Source: JAEYKI01 sp036679405 (lineage in GTDB: Bacteria > Bacillota > Clostridia > Christensenellales > Christensenellaceae). From it: a stretch of 64,000 bases of DNA. Of this stretch, positions 34,882-43,964 are shown in pieces. Position 1 is the stretch's first letter. Each line of letters begins with the position of its first letter. A model generated the notes under the pieces. It was given only the letters and a program-made list of their open reading frames with translations. It was not told the origin of the DNA and did not search any database. The stretch covers positions 211,888 through 275,887 of the forward strand of contig JAVBVZ010000034.1 in the NCBI GenBank assembly GCA_036679405.1, given 5' to 3'. A program made the translations under genes and the position numbers.

Positions 34882-37800
34882 TTTGATTCCCACGCACCCG
34901 CAAGGGGTGCGACACATCAAATAATTTGGGGATGCAATTATTATTCTGTTTCAATCCACGCACCCGCAAGGGGTGCGACATGGGATTCCGCTCATAAACG
35001 GCCTTCCGGTGTCGTTTCAATCCACGCACCCGCAAGGGGTGCGACGCTCACTGGTAAAATCCAAAATCAGATATTTGTGTTTCAATCCACGCACCCGCAA
35101 GGGGTGCGACTTAGAGGGGTTTAGAGCAATGCTCGAAGATATGATGTTTCAATCCACGCACCCGCAAGGGGTGCGACATTTTTGGTATGGGACGACGGTA
35201 ACGGGCAATGAGTTTCAATCCACGCACCCGCAAGGGGTGCGACGTAGCCGTAATTGTTTTAAGCTTTGATTATGGCGTTTCAATCCACGCACCCGCAAGG
35301 GGTGCGACGTGACAGCTTGCATTATTACGGCATGGATCAGACAACGTTTCAATCCACGCACCCGCAAGGGGTGCGACGTGGGGTGCGACGATAGGTGCCC
35401 GTTCGCGTTTACACAAGATATTGTTTCAATCCACGCACCCGCAAGGGGTGCGACCAGCACACCCCGCGAAAACGCCCTTATATTTTTGTTTCAATCCACG
35501 CACCCGCAAGGGGTGCGACAAACTACAAGAGTATCAAATAGGCCGATTGCGGGTTTCAATCCACGCACCCGCAAGGGGTGCGACATTCAGACTCGGGTAT
35601 TTCGCCGTTTTTATTGCCGTTTCAATCCACGCACCCGCAAGGGGTGCGACGTTTTCTATAGAATTGTTGTAATACCCGTAAAAGTTTCAATCCACGCACC
35701 CGCAAGGGGTGCGACTTTCTCGGTTTTTGATCCATTCCTCCGATATAACAGTTTCAATCCACGCACCCGCAAGGGGTGCGACGCTGGACCTGATTGAAAA
35801 AGTGCGCGAACTCTTTGTTTCAATCCACGCACCCGCAAGGGGTGCGACCTTACGATCCTTACTGACCTCCGATAGCCTGGTGTTTCAATCCACGCACCCG
35901 CAAGGGGTGCGACAAGATTAAAACAAATCCGGATGAAATCTGGAACGTTTCAATCCACGCACCCGCAAGGGGTGCGACCTGACACAATCGTTTTGCATGA
36001 AAAAATAGACCTGTTTCAATCCACGCACCCGCAAGGGGTGCGACTCATCCAGTCCCGGTTTCTGTACTCGTCGTTGCCCGTTTCAATCCACGCACCCGCA
36101 AGGGGTGCGACCAACTGCTGGGCATAGCTTGAAACCGCGTTCGCTGTTTCAATCCACGCACCCGCAAGGGGTGCGACCGGCGCATAAATTCATTATTTTT
36201 ACATCAAGATCGGTTTCAATCCACGCACCCGCAAGGGGTGCGACGGCTTTTTCGCGCACAGTTTTATCCGTCATACCAGTTTCAATCCACGCACCCGCAA
36301 GGGGTGCGACTCAAGCTGCTGGTCTATTTCGTCTGCATATATTGTTTCAATCCACGCACCCGCAAGGGGTGCGACAGCATTGCTTGCGCGTAAACTACGA
36401 CGGGTTATGTGTTTCAATCCACGCACCCGCAAGGGGTGCGACGAGGTTCCGCCGGAAGAAGAACCCAAGAAAGAAACGTTTCAATCCACGCACCCGCAAG
36501 GGGTGCGACGCTTGCACTCGAAAAAAACAAAGCTGAAATCTCAGTTTCAATCCACGCACCCGCAAGGGGTGCGACTAATGCCGGGTAGATTGCTTTCGTT
36601 TCACTGCAGTTTCAATCCACGCACCCGCAAGGGGTGCGACATTTCTTTTGGTATGGATGGCCCTTCCGTAATTTCGTTTCAATCCACGCACCCGCAAGGG
36701 GTGCGACCGCTACGGTCGTTCCAAGCCGCTTGTCAAGCACTGTTTCAATCCACGCACCCGCAAGGGGTGCGACCAAATGAGCAGTGACGCGAAGGCTGTA
36801 CAGGAGGTTTCAATCCACGCACCCGCAAGGGGTGCGACTAAAAAAAGCAACCGGAAGCGATAAGCCGCTTGTGTTTCAATCCACGCACCCGCAAGGGGTG
36901 CGACCGAAGGTCATACGCAGCGGTGTTGTCGGTAAAATGTTTCAATCCACGCACCCGCAAGGGGTGCGACGAAGGACGCGAATCAGCAAAAGCGGCCGCC
37001 AAAGTTTCAATCCACGCACCCGCAAGGGGTGCGACTATCTACTTAAATTCAACCTTGATATCACAAGACTGTTTCAATCCACGCACCCGCAAGGGGTGCG
37101 ACTCGGGCAATTGCAATTTCAGCTTCTGCTTTTGTTGTTTCAATCCACGCACCCGCAAGGGGTGCGACATAAAGCGCTTCAACGCTGGACGCTGGACAAG
37201 GTTGTTTCAATCCACGCACCCGCAAGGGGTGCGACAGATACATGACGGCATTTGGTATGATTTTGTTTTGTTTCAATCCACGCACCCGCAAGGGGTGCGA
37301 CGGGCGGCGGAGGTATGACCGCCCGGCTCTTGAACTGTTTCAATCCACGCACCCGCAAGGGGTGCGACGTTCATCAAAACATCTATTTCAGCCCATGTAC
37401 CCTGTTTCAATCCACGCACCCGCAAGGGGTGCGACTTAGCGGTGAATACTACGTTGAGTTGATCGACGTTGTTTCAATCCACGCACCCGCAAGGGGTGCG
37501 ACTCGTACGTGGAGCATTTGGCATAGGGGTGCATATGTTTCAATCCACGCACCCGCAAGGGGTGCGACCTCAAAGCCGAGGGGTTTACGTGCGACTACTA
37601 CAAGTTTCAATCCACGCACCCGCAAGGGGTGCGACCGACATACACGCCGCGATTGCCGCCTTTATCCCGTTTCAATCCACGCACCCGCAAGGGGTGCGAC
37701 GTCGCCGGCGTTTGGTGTGGACGTGTCCCCGGCAGTTTCAATCCACGCACCCGCAAGGGGTGCGACTGAAGCCTTGCACGGGGTTTTTGACGGAGTCGTT

Positions 37801-38232
37801 GTTTCAATCCACGCACCCGCAAGGGGTGCGACGCAAAAAAATCATCCCGGACGCGACTACCTACCTTGTTTCAATCCACGCACCCGCAAGGGGTGCGACT
37901 CAAGAATATCGAACATAAGGGGTGGAAAGTATGGTTTCAATCCACGCACCCGCAAGGGGTGCGACCAACAAGAGGGTAAAAGCCTTGATAGAGGCATTTG
38001 TTTCAATCCACGCACCCGCAAGGGGTGCGACTGGAATCGTTATGGAGTATTACGGCATAGGAAAAGGTTTCAATCCACGCACCCGCAAGGGGTGCGACAT
38101 ATGCCGGGAGGCAAAAAAATATTTTAGTGGAGGGTTTCAATCCACGCACCCGCAAGGGGTGCGACGTATGAATCCGTAATTGCGATCACAGACCCGTTTC
38201 GTTTCAATCCACGCACCCGCAAGGGGTGCGAC
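34882..38232 (-). CRISPR. Type I-C CRISPR array: 51 repeats, 50 spacers
   Basis: The 32-base repeat reads, on the plus strand, from GTTTCAATCCACG to GGGGTGCGAC and is of the subtype I-C kind with an inner hairpin. I counted 50 intact copies plus one degenerate copy at 34882-34913, where the first nine bases have diverged and the remaining 23 are intact. Spacers are mostly 33-36 bases. The degenerate copy marks the leader-distal end, so the leader is on the right beside cas2 and the array is read on the minus strand. One irregular junction carries a 12-base partial repeat at 35378-35389. Confidence 0.98.
35378..35389. repeat. Partial repeat duplication inside the array
   Basis: After the repeat at 35346-35377 there is GTGGGGTGCGAC, whose last ten bases copy the repeat end. 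Removing these 12 bases leaves a normal 33-base spacer (35390-35422). This looks like an imprecise integration or slippage event. Confidence 0.85.
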
Positions 38233-38411
38233 TGTATATATTATAAAGCTTATCATAATGCGGCTTTCCACCGCATTTTTTTAGAACCCACAAATAAGCT
38301 TATCTAATATTTCTGTAAAATGTCTGCAAAGTTGCAAAAATCGGCATAATAACCATAGCTGCGAATCCGCCTGCAAAATCATGGGCACTTACGGTTCGCA
38401 AACGTTCTTTT
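38233..38411 (-). promoter_or_regulatory. CRISPR leader
   Basis: A 179-base gap between the cas2 stop and the first repeat, richest in A and T near the array. It should hold the array promoter and the sequences that direct new spacers to the first repeat. AAGCTTATC occurs twice, at 38246-38254 and 38296-38304, 50 bases apart. No convincing -35/-10 pair was identified. Confidence 0.75.
38257..38282 (+). terminator. Hairpin with T-run in the leader, plus-strand sense
   Basis: AATGCGG (38257-38263) and CCGCATT (38271-38277) form a 7-bp stem followed by T's to 38282. It would end plus-strand transcripts leaving the array, meaning antisense ones, and would not stop the minus-strand crRNA precursor, since that side has only A's ahead of the stem. 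Confidence 0.6.
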
Positions 38412-38702
38412 TTAGGTAATAATAACCCCCTCCGGGTCATAAGACGCCTTCGCACCGTAATGTTCCACACGCTTTTTCCAATTTGCACCTAAAAAATAAT
38501 ACCGCAGACTGTCCGCATCAGGATCTGCAATTTTCTCAAGCGCCGCTTTCAGCGCAAGGAACTGTTCCGGGTCTACCAAACATTCAAACACGGAATTCTG
38601 CACCCGCTGTCCTTTATTGACGCATTGTTTTGCAATACGCCGCAGGCGGCTTTTCCCCTCGCTTGTTTCCGTATTGACGTCATACGTAACCAAAACCATC
38701 AT
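38412..38702 (-). CDS. cas2: CRISPR adaptation nuclease Cas2
   Basis: Cas2 bridges Cas1 dimers in the spacer integration complex. The 96-residue protein has the ferredoxin-like N-terminus MMVLVTYDVNTETSEGKSRLRRIAKQC with the conserved Asp8, then GQRVQNSVFECLVDPEQF, as in I-C Cas2. It is the last cas gene, ten bases behind cas1 and next to the leader. Confidence 0.97.
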   Translation of the reverse strand: MMVLVTYDVNTETSEGKSRLRRIAKQCVNKGQRVQNSVFECLVDPEQFLALKAALEKIADPDADSLRYYFLGANWKKRVEHYGAKASYDPEGVIIT

Positions 38703-38712
38703 ACTTTATCAC

Positions 38713-39744
38713 CTACTCCCAGATAAATGGAGGGTACGCCTCTATATCGCCCCGCAGATGTCGGGCAAGCAGCAAAGATTGCGCATACGGCACCAAGCCG
38801 ATTTCAATTTTTTCATTTAAAAACGGATGAGTTGTTTTTTCCTGTTTCCTGCTTTGCCATGCGGTAATCACGTTTTTTCTTGTTTCATCGTCCATCAGAA
38901 TTCCCCCGCTCTCCTTTACGGAAAATCCTTTTTCACTGATTTGTTTCCTGTTAACCAAGGAAAGCGCCAGCCTGTCTGCCAAAAACGGCCTTAGTTCTTC
39001 CATAAGGTCCAAAGCCAGCGATGCCCGGCCCGGCCTGTCCCTGTGCAAAAAGCCTACATAAGGGTCCAGGCCCACCGTCTCCAAAGCGGATTGAACGTCA
39101 TGTGCAAGCAACGTGTACAAAAAAGACAGCAGTGCATTCATGTGGTCCAAAGGCGGCCGCTTGCTGCGCCCACTTAAATAAAATACATCTTTTTGCTGCA
39201 AAATCAGTTGATCCAGCGCACAAAAATACCGCTTTGCACAATCTCCTTCAATGCCTCTTATTTCTTCAAGGCTCGTGCACTTCTGCAGGTTGCCTGCCCC
39301 CTTCTTTAATGCAGCAGAAGTTTCTTTTAAAAAATTTATGTCCAGTTTGCCTCCATGGTCTCTTATGCCACGCTGAAGCAAAAATCTTGCATTTAATATC
39401 TTTCCGGTAATGCAATTGACAGCAACCGGAACACAGTCCGCCTCCTGATCCGCCAACCTGTATTGTTTTTTTCTAAGCAGCACATTTCCGTACGTGCCCC
39501 CCGTCACGCGCGCCAAAAATCTTCCGCTGGGCGTCACAAAGCTCAAGCCTATACACCTGTCTGCGCAATAGCCCATCAGGGCCGGGCTGGCGCCCATATA
39601 ACCAAAGCAAACAATTCCTTCAATATTATGAAGCGGTATCCTGAACTTTTCTGTTCCATCAGCCAATATGACAATATTGTCTCCCTCCAGCGCCAGATAA
39701 GATTCCGGAGTGGTGACATACAAAACATTTAATAGTTTTCTCAT
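38713..39744 (-). CDS. cas1: CRISPR integrase Cas1 (I-C type)
   Basis: Cas1 inserts new spacers. The 343-residue protein begins KKLLNVLYVTTPE-like (here MRKLLNVLYVTTPESYLALEG), typical of subtype I-C. Metal-binding candidates are the Glu in GIEGDCAKRYF, the His in YVGFLHRDRPG and the acidic residues in LDLMEELRP. The gene starts two bases after the cas4 stop. Its base composition is GC-rich, unlike the effector genes upstream. Confidence 0.98.
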   Translation of the reverse strand: MRKLLNVLYVTTPESYLALEGDNIVILADGTEKFRIPLHNIEGIVCFGYMGASPALMGYCADRCIGLSFVTPSGRFLARVTGGTYGNVLLRKKQYRLADQEADCVPVAVNCITGKILNARFLLQRGIRDHGGKLDINFLKETSAALKKGAGNLQKCTSLEEIRGIEGDCAKRYFCALDQLILQQKDVFYLSGRSKRPPLDHMNALLSFLYTLLAHDVQSALETVGLDPYVGFLHRDRPGRASLALDLMEELRPFLADRLALSLVNRKQISEKGFSVKESGGILMDDETRKNVITAWQSRKQEKTTHPFLNEKIEIGLVPYAQSLLLARHLRGDIEAYPPFIWE

Positions 39745-39746
39745 AA

Positions 39747-40412
39747 TTATTCCTGCTCCAAATACTTTTGCAAATAACCCTTTACGCTCTTTTTCTTTTT
39801 ATACAATTTAGGAAGGCACACGTCAACAAGAGAACACGCCCTGCAATTTTTATATTCCGGGTCCGGGCCGGGCGTAATTCTGCTTTCATAAAGCGCATGC
39901 ATCCGCCCTGCAAAAGACACCACCTGCTCTCTCAGAGCGCTGCTGAAAACAACTTTGGTCCGGTGGCGGGTCTCACCGTAATATAAATACCCGCAGCCGA
40001 TGTGTATACGCAGCATTTCTTCAAGACAAAGGCCCTGCGCGCACAGCTGTAGTTCGTCCATAATATCTTTTTTGGGGCTCCCGCGTTTGTATTCAACAGG
40101 CACGGGGGCCCACCTTCCCGTCCTTCCGGGAATTTTGGTCCCTCCCTTATCCGCCCGGTTAAATTCAACGGCATCCGAAACGCCGTAAAGCCCAAGCGTA
40201 TAAGAAGACAGGGGAACAGAGCGGGCTGTCAGAACGTCCCCCCGCGCTTCAAAATAGTCCGCATCGTGAACGCGCTCATGCAAAAGCCGCCCTTCCATTG
40301 TGCGCAAATTCTCATTCCATTGTTTTTCCAGATGAATCAACGCCCACTGCCGCCTGCAAAACGCAAAATGCTGAATGCCGGAAAGCGCTAAAAGGTCATC
40401 GTCTGTATAAAT
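39747..40412 (-). CDS. cas4: CRISPR adaptation protein Cas4 with apparent ATT start
   Basis: Cas4 trims prespacers and checks the PAM; it is a RecB-type nuclease with an iron-sulfur cluster. From 40412 the frame reads YTDDDLLALSGIQHFAFCRRQWALIH, the full conserved N-terminus with the first cluster cysteine (residue 19). The last three cysteines are in CRACSLVDVC. The only start that includes this part is ATT at 40412, with AAGGAGG eight bases ahead and an in-frame stop immediately upstream. The first ordinary start, TTG at 40340, would remove the first cysteine. So this is either a rare AUU start or a mutated ATG. Confidence 0.9.
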   Translation of the reverse strand: MYTDDDLLALSGIQHFAFCRRQWALIHLEKQWNENLRTMEGRLLHERVHDADYFEARGDVLTARSVPLSSYTLGLYGVSDAVEFNRADKGGTKIPGRTGRWAPVPVEYKRGSPKKDIMDELQLCAQGLCLEEMLRIHIGCGYLYYGETRHRTKVVFSSALREQVVSFAGRMHALYESRITPGPDPEYKNCRACSLVDVCLPKLYKKKKSVKGYLQKYLEQE

Positions 40413-40454
40413 TTAGAGCACCTCCTTGTCCTGAATTAATTATAATATTTTTCA

Positions 40455-42638
40455 CTATATAATCATTACTTTCCCATCGAATTTTTTTAATTGAATAACA
40501 CCTGCCATATACCCTAAAAAATCATCATAATGCAAATTCCAACTATATATATCTTTCAGCACTTGCGGAATCTTAAGTTCATCCAACTTATATTTCGCAA
40601 TCTGAACCGAGTTCTTCTGAAGTTCTGTCCAATCAACTGTCCCATAACAAATTTTATCTGCTAAATTATGATCTGTCACAACAATTCTGGTATCAGCATC
40701 AATTACTTTAAAACCTTTTTCCACTAAAGGAAAATCCATAAGACTTTCAGCGTTAGTCAATTTTTTGTATTTATCAGATAAACCGTGCAGTTGAATTTCT
40801 TCTGCTATTGATTTTGTACTCAACTCGGGGCTAATTTCTAAATTGCATTCAATATACGTTCTCAGAACAGCTGCTGATTCCTTCATCCCAGGATTAATTT
40901 TTAACATTTTGCTTTCAGCAAGACAAAATGTCCATATTTCTGCACCCTGAAAGCGTCCTTCACGATTTATCCGTCCAGCTGCTTGCAACAACGAAACAAG
41001 CGAGCCCAACTCGCGAAACCCTGTTCTAAAAGATAAATCGACACCAGCTTCAACACAAGACGTAGCAATAAGCGTCCAATCTGAATCCTCTAAATTCCGT
41101 AATCTCTTTTTAACTCGTCCAAATGTTTTATCACGATCATTTGGGGTGAGTGCGGTAGATAAATGCTCAATATGCGCTTTACCAAAGCGAGTCTTAAAGT
41201 GATCTGCCAAGACAGCAGCACTTTGTACTGTATTTAATATTACCAATCGTGGCCCCTTGAAACTAACAATCCAACTCGCCAATTCATCCTCATTTTTAGG
41301 GTGCAAATCGCTCTTATATGAAATCCGATTGTTTTCGTAACAAGACAAACGTGAACGCAATTTATTATTAATAATTTCGGGCACTTTTTCGATATTTTCG
41401 TTATCGAATATCTCCTTGATTTCCCAAAATTTATTAAGCGACCCTGACGCTAAAACCCAATAGCAGTTCCATTCATTTGCGTAGACATTAATCCACCTCC
41501 ACACTAAAGGCAAAAGCTTTGCCGGTACGGCAGCATGAGATTCATCTACAAATATTGCACTTCCCGGCAATTCATGCAGACGACGCAAGGTAGCTGTGGA
41601 ATTAGACGCTAATGTTTCAAAAAAAGCAACTGCAGTGGTTACAATAATAGGAGCCCTCCAAAGTGCAGTTAAATATCTTGCATCTTTGCTTTCAAAATCA
41701 GCGCGGTGATGCAATTCTACTACTACTTCTTCAGCATTTTCGCCTGGTAAAACCAAAGCTTTTCGATATGTGTCAACTGATTGTTTAATAATATTTGTAA
41801 ATGGCAATATTACAAATATTCGGCGCAATCCTCGTTTTTCCGCCTGCATAAGTAGATGTGCCATAATCGCTGTTGTCTTGCCAGAACCAACTGGACTATC
41901 ACAAGAACTAACATTAGCATTGATAACGGCCTGTTTACAGGCAGAATACATTTCACTGCGTAAAATATTCCTTCTTGGATTTTCACCCTTTAGTCTCGCA
42001 ACATATTGATCCATTTTTGCTAAGCGCGCCGCTGAGCGCAAACATATTTGATTTGATTGGATAAGAGAGCCTTGATAATGTATGGCAGTATCTGTATGAT
42101 CAGCATCCACGACACAGGATAGAAGCAATCGCAAAAAAACAGCAGTATCACCTTTAATATCTTCATTTCCATAAATAAAATTTGACCCAATAAGGTTTTT
42201 GTGTATTATTTCTAAGTCTGGTAACATTTTGTTCACTTCATGCATTATGCTGACATCACGGAAGATTGATTCGCCCTTATTCTGTTCTGCATTAAAGTCC
42301 GGAAAGCCAACATGATGTGCCTGAACAATGGCAGCGGCGATAACTGATAAATTTTTTTTATTTAAGAAATATGCAGCCCCTGCATCAACATGGTTTTTGG
42401 GTAAAGAGTTAGATAGTTTTTTCCCCGACAATACTATTTGATTATCTCTATCCAACTTGCCTAAATCATGAAAAACAGCAACCTTGTCTACAATTTCGGA
42501 AAGTAGTACTCCATCAAGCTTGGCATACTGAGATATATTGTCAACATATTCTAAAGCTCGCTTCCTTACGCCATTGATATGTGACAAGTATGTCTGTGCA
42601 GGAATATTGTTCTTAGGACTATGTGCATAATATGTCAT
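40455..42638 (-). CDS. cas3: CRISPR helicase-nuclease Cas3
   Basis: Cas3 unwinds and degrades targets recognised by Cascade. The 727-residue protein has an N-terminal HD nuclease domain (His57-Asp58 in FHDLGK, then NHVDAGA and AHHVG) and a helicase with Walker A GSGKTT (251-256), the DEAD-type box DESH (364-367) and the motif VI segment QAAGRINREG. All motifs are intact. The start overlaps the cas7 stop (ATGA). In ordinary I-C loci cas3 comes first; here it is fourth, between cas7 and cas4. It is AT-rich. Confidence 0.96.
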   Translation of the reverse strand: MTYYAHSPKNNIPAQTYLSHINGVRKRALEYVDNISQYAKLDGVLLSEIVDKVAVFHDLGKLDRDNQIVLSGKKLSNSLPKNHVDAGAAYFLNKKNLSVIAAAIVQAHHVGFPDFNAEQNKGESIFRDVSIMHEVNKMLPDLEIIHKNLIGSNFIYGNEDIKGDTAVFLRLLLSCVVDADHTDTAIHYQGSLIQSNQICLRSAARLAKMDQYVARLKGENPRRNILRSEMYSACKQAVINANVSSCDSPVGSGKTTAIMAHLLMQAEKRGLRRIFVILPFTNIIKQSVDTYRKALVLPGENAEEVVVELHHRADFESKDARYLTALWRAPIIVTTAVAFFETLASNSTATLRRLHELPGSAIFVDESHAAVPAKLLPLVWRWINVYANEWNCYWVLASGSLNKFWEIKEIFDNENIEKVPEIINNKLRSRLSCYENNRISYKSDLHPKNEDELASWIVSFKGPRLVILNTVQSAAVLADHFKTRFGKAHIEHLSTALTPNDRDKTFGRVKKRLRNLEDSDWTLIATSCVEAGVDLSFRTGFRELGSLVSLLQAAGRINREGRFQGAEIWTFCLAESKMLKINPGMKESAAVLRTYIECNLEISPELSTKSIAEEIQLHGLSDKYKKLTNAESLMDFPLVEKGFKVIDADTRIVVTDHNLADKICYGTVDWTELQKNSVQIAKYKLDELKIPQVLKDIYSWNLHYDDFLGYMAGVIQLKKFDGKVMII

Positions 42639-43519
42639 TGCATCGTCAAGTCAATAATTGATTCTACTCTTACTCTTAATTCCTCTGGCAATTTGGTTTT
42701 ATCTTCATATTCATTCCACGCTACTGATGGAATAGTAATATCGCCAAGACGTTTAGGGGTAAGAGCCTCTAATAAAAGGTACTCTGGACAACTACCCAAA
42801 CTGTGTTTATGTTCTATATACCACGCGTGGCGAATACGCACATCTGGGCGAATAGCGGACCTATTTAAATCATAAGCCTGTGGAATCAAAATTTTCATTA
42901 ACTCAATATCATCCACAGTACAACCCGTTTTACCTGCAAAATTAGGATTTACATAGAACGGCATACAATACACTCCATGCTCCACAATTCGAAATGCTAA
43001 TGGAGCCATGCCAGCTTGCTTTCCTTCTTGCACACCGGATTTGTTCGTGTTTGTATGCCTAATGATATTGACCGGAGAAATAGATATCCCTACACCGAAT
43101 TGAACAACTCCTGTTTTAATGAATCCTTTGTCGGCCTTTTCTTCAAGAAATGTATTGCCAAAAACTCTGGCATCCCAATACTTTCTAACAAACTGACTTT
43201 TAAGGAATTTTTCTTGATCAAAATTTTTTAAGTCTTCTGACATTTCCTTTTTTATCGCTTCTCTATCCCTTCCTCTGGATTCCAAAATATTATAACAATC
43301 GGAATTTCCCAAATAATTTTTTGGCAACCCTTTAAAAAATGGACTTTGCTTGTCTTCCAATAAATCCCGAAGCTTACGCTTAAATGAAACGGGAGAAATT
43401 TCCCCTCTGCCGTTTGGGCGCTGGCGAGGATCACTCTCCCTGTCGGGGTCACCATTTGGATTTGAATTAACAACTTCAATCACCAAAAGTCCGGTTGCAC
43501 GCTTAATCTCCTTACTCAT
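42635..43519 (-). CDS. cas7: Cascade backbone protein Cas7 (Csd2/Csh2 family)
   Basis: Cas7 polymerises along the crRNA. The 294-residue protein has the family signature VIEVVNSNPNGDPDRESDPRQR and GEISPVSFKRKLRDLLED near the N-terminus, and AIRPDVRIRHAWYIEHK toward the C-terminus. The ATG at 43519 has AAGGAG upstream and overlaps the end of cas8c by eight bases. The sequence looks divergent from common I-C Cas7. Confidence 0.93.
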   Translation of the reverse strand: MSKEIKRATGLLVIEVVNSNPNGDPDRESDPRQRPNGRGEISPVSFKRKLRDLLEDKQSPFFKGLPKNYLGNSDCYNILESRGRDREAIKKEMSEDLKNFDQEKFLKSQFVRKYWDARVFGNTFLEEKADKGFIKTGVVQFGVGISISPVNIIRHTNTNKSGVQEGKQAGMAPLAFRIVEHGVYCMPFYVNPNFAGKTGCTVDDIELMKILIPQAYDLNRSAIRPDVRIRHAWYIEHKHSLGSCPEYLLLEALTPKRLGDITIPSVAWNEYEDKTKLPEELRVRVESIIDLTMQ

Positions 43520-43964
43520 TACAATCTCCTTCCACATCATTTGTATTTTTTTCAACATCAATATCATTCATAATTTTCTTTTCTCTTTTTGGAAACGCAG
43601 CGAGATAACCGACAAAGAATTGTGCTTTTCCAAAATCATCAAACCGCGTTATATCACTTAACAATGAATACAGCTTATTAGCGACATCCTCATATAAATC
43701 CAGATACCAACCTGCCCGCCAACTTTCTTTATCTTTATCTTGAATATTTTTTTTACGATATTGTTTTGCCCATGCTATATATGGACTCATCCTAATACCT
43801 AACTGAGCAAGAGCCTGATTAGGCGTTTCCGACGCCATTACAAACATAGAATTGCCAACCAGCTGACGAGGTACATCTCCATTTCGAACAATCTTGCAAT
43901 AAAACTCATGTAGTTCATCAGATATTTTCAATATTTGGCCGACTAAATAGGCAATATTATCCAT
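43512..43964 (-). CDS. cas11c: Cascade small subunit Cas11c from an internal start in cas8c
   Basis: In I-C systems the small subunit is known to be made from an internal start within cas8c. Here an ATG at 43964, in the cas8c frame, has a perfect AAGGAGG (43970-43976) five bases ahead. It would give a 150-residue all-helical protein beginning MDNIAYLVGQILKISDELHE and ending with the cas8c stop. The size and position agree with known Cas11c. Expression is inferred, not shown. Confidence 0.8.
   Translation of the reverse strand: MDNIAYLVGQILKISDELHEFYCKIVRNGDVPRQLVGNSMFVMASETPNQALAQLGIRMSPYIAWAKQYRKKNIQDKDKESWRAGWYLDLYEDVANKLYSLLSDITRFDDFGKAQFFVGYLAAFPKREKKIMNDIDVEKNTNDVEGDCNE

Noticed and set aside
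34876..38179. Long open frames through the CRISPR array, giving repeated peptides such as FNPRTRKGCD and FQSTHPQGVR.
   Set aside because: They are translations of the CRISPR repeat and spacers; no start or ribosome site, and all reading frames show the same pattern.
34882..38232. Self-targeting spacers against genes in this window.
   Set aside because: No match was noticed by eye, but a full search of 50 spacers was not possible without tools, so no claim is made.
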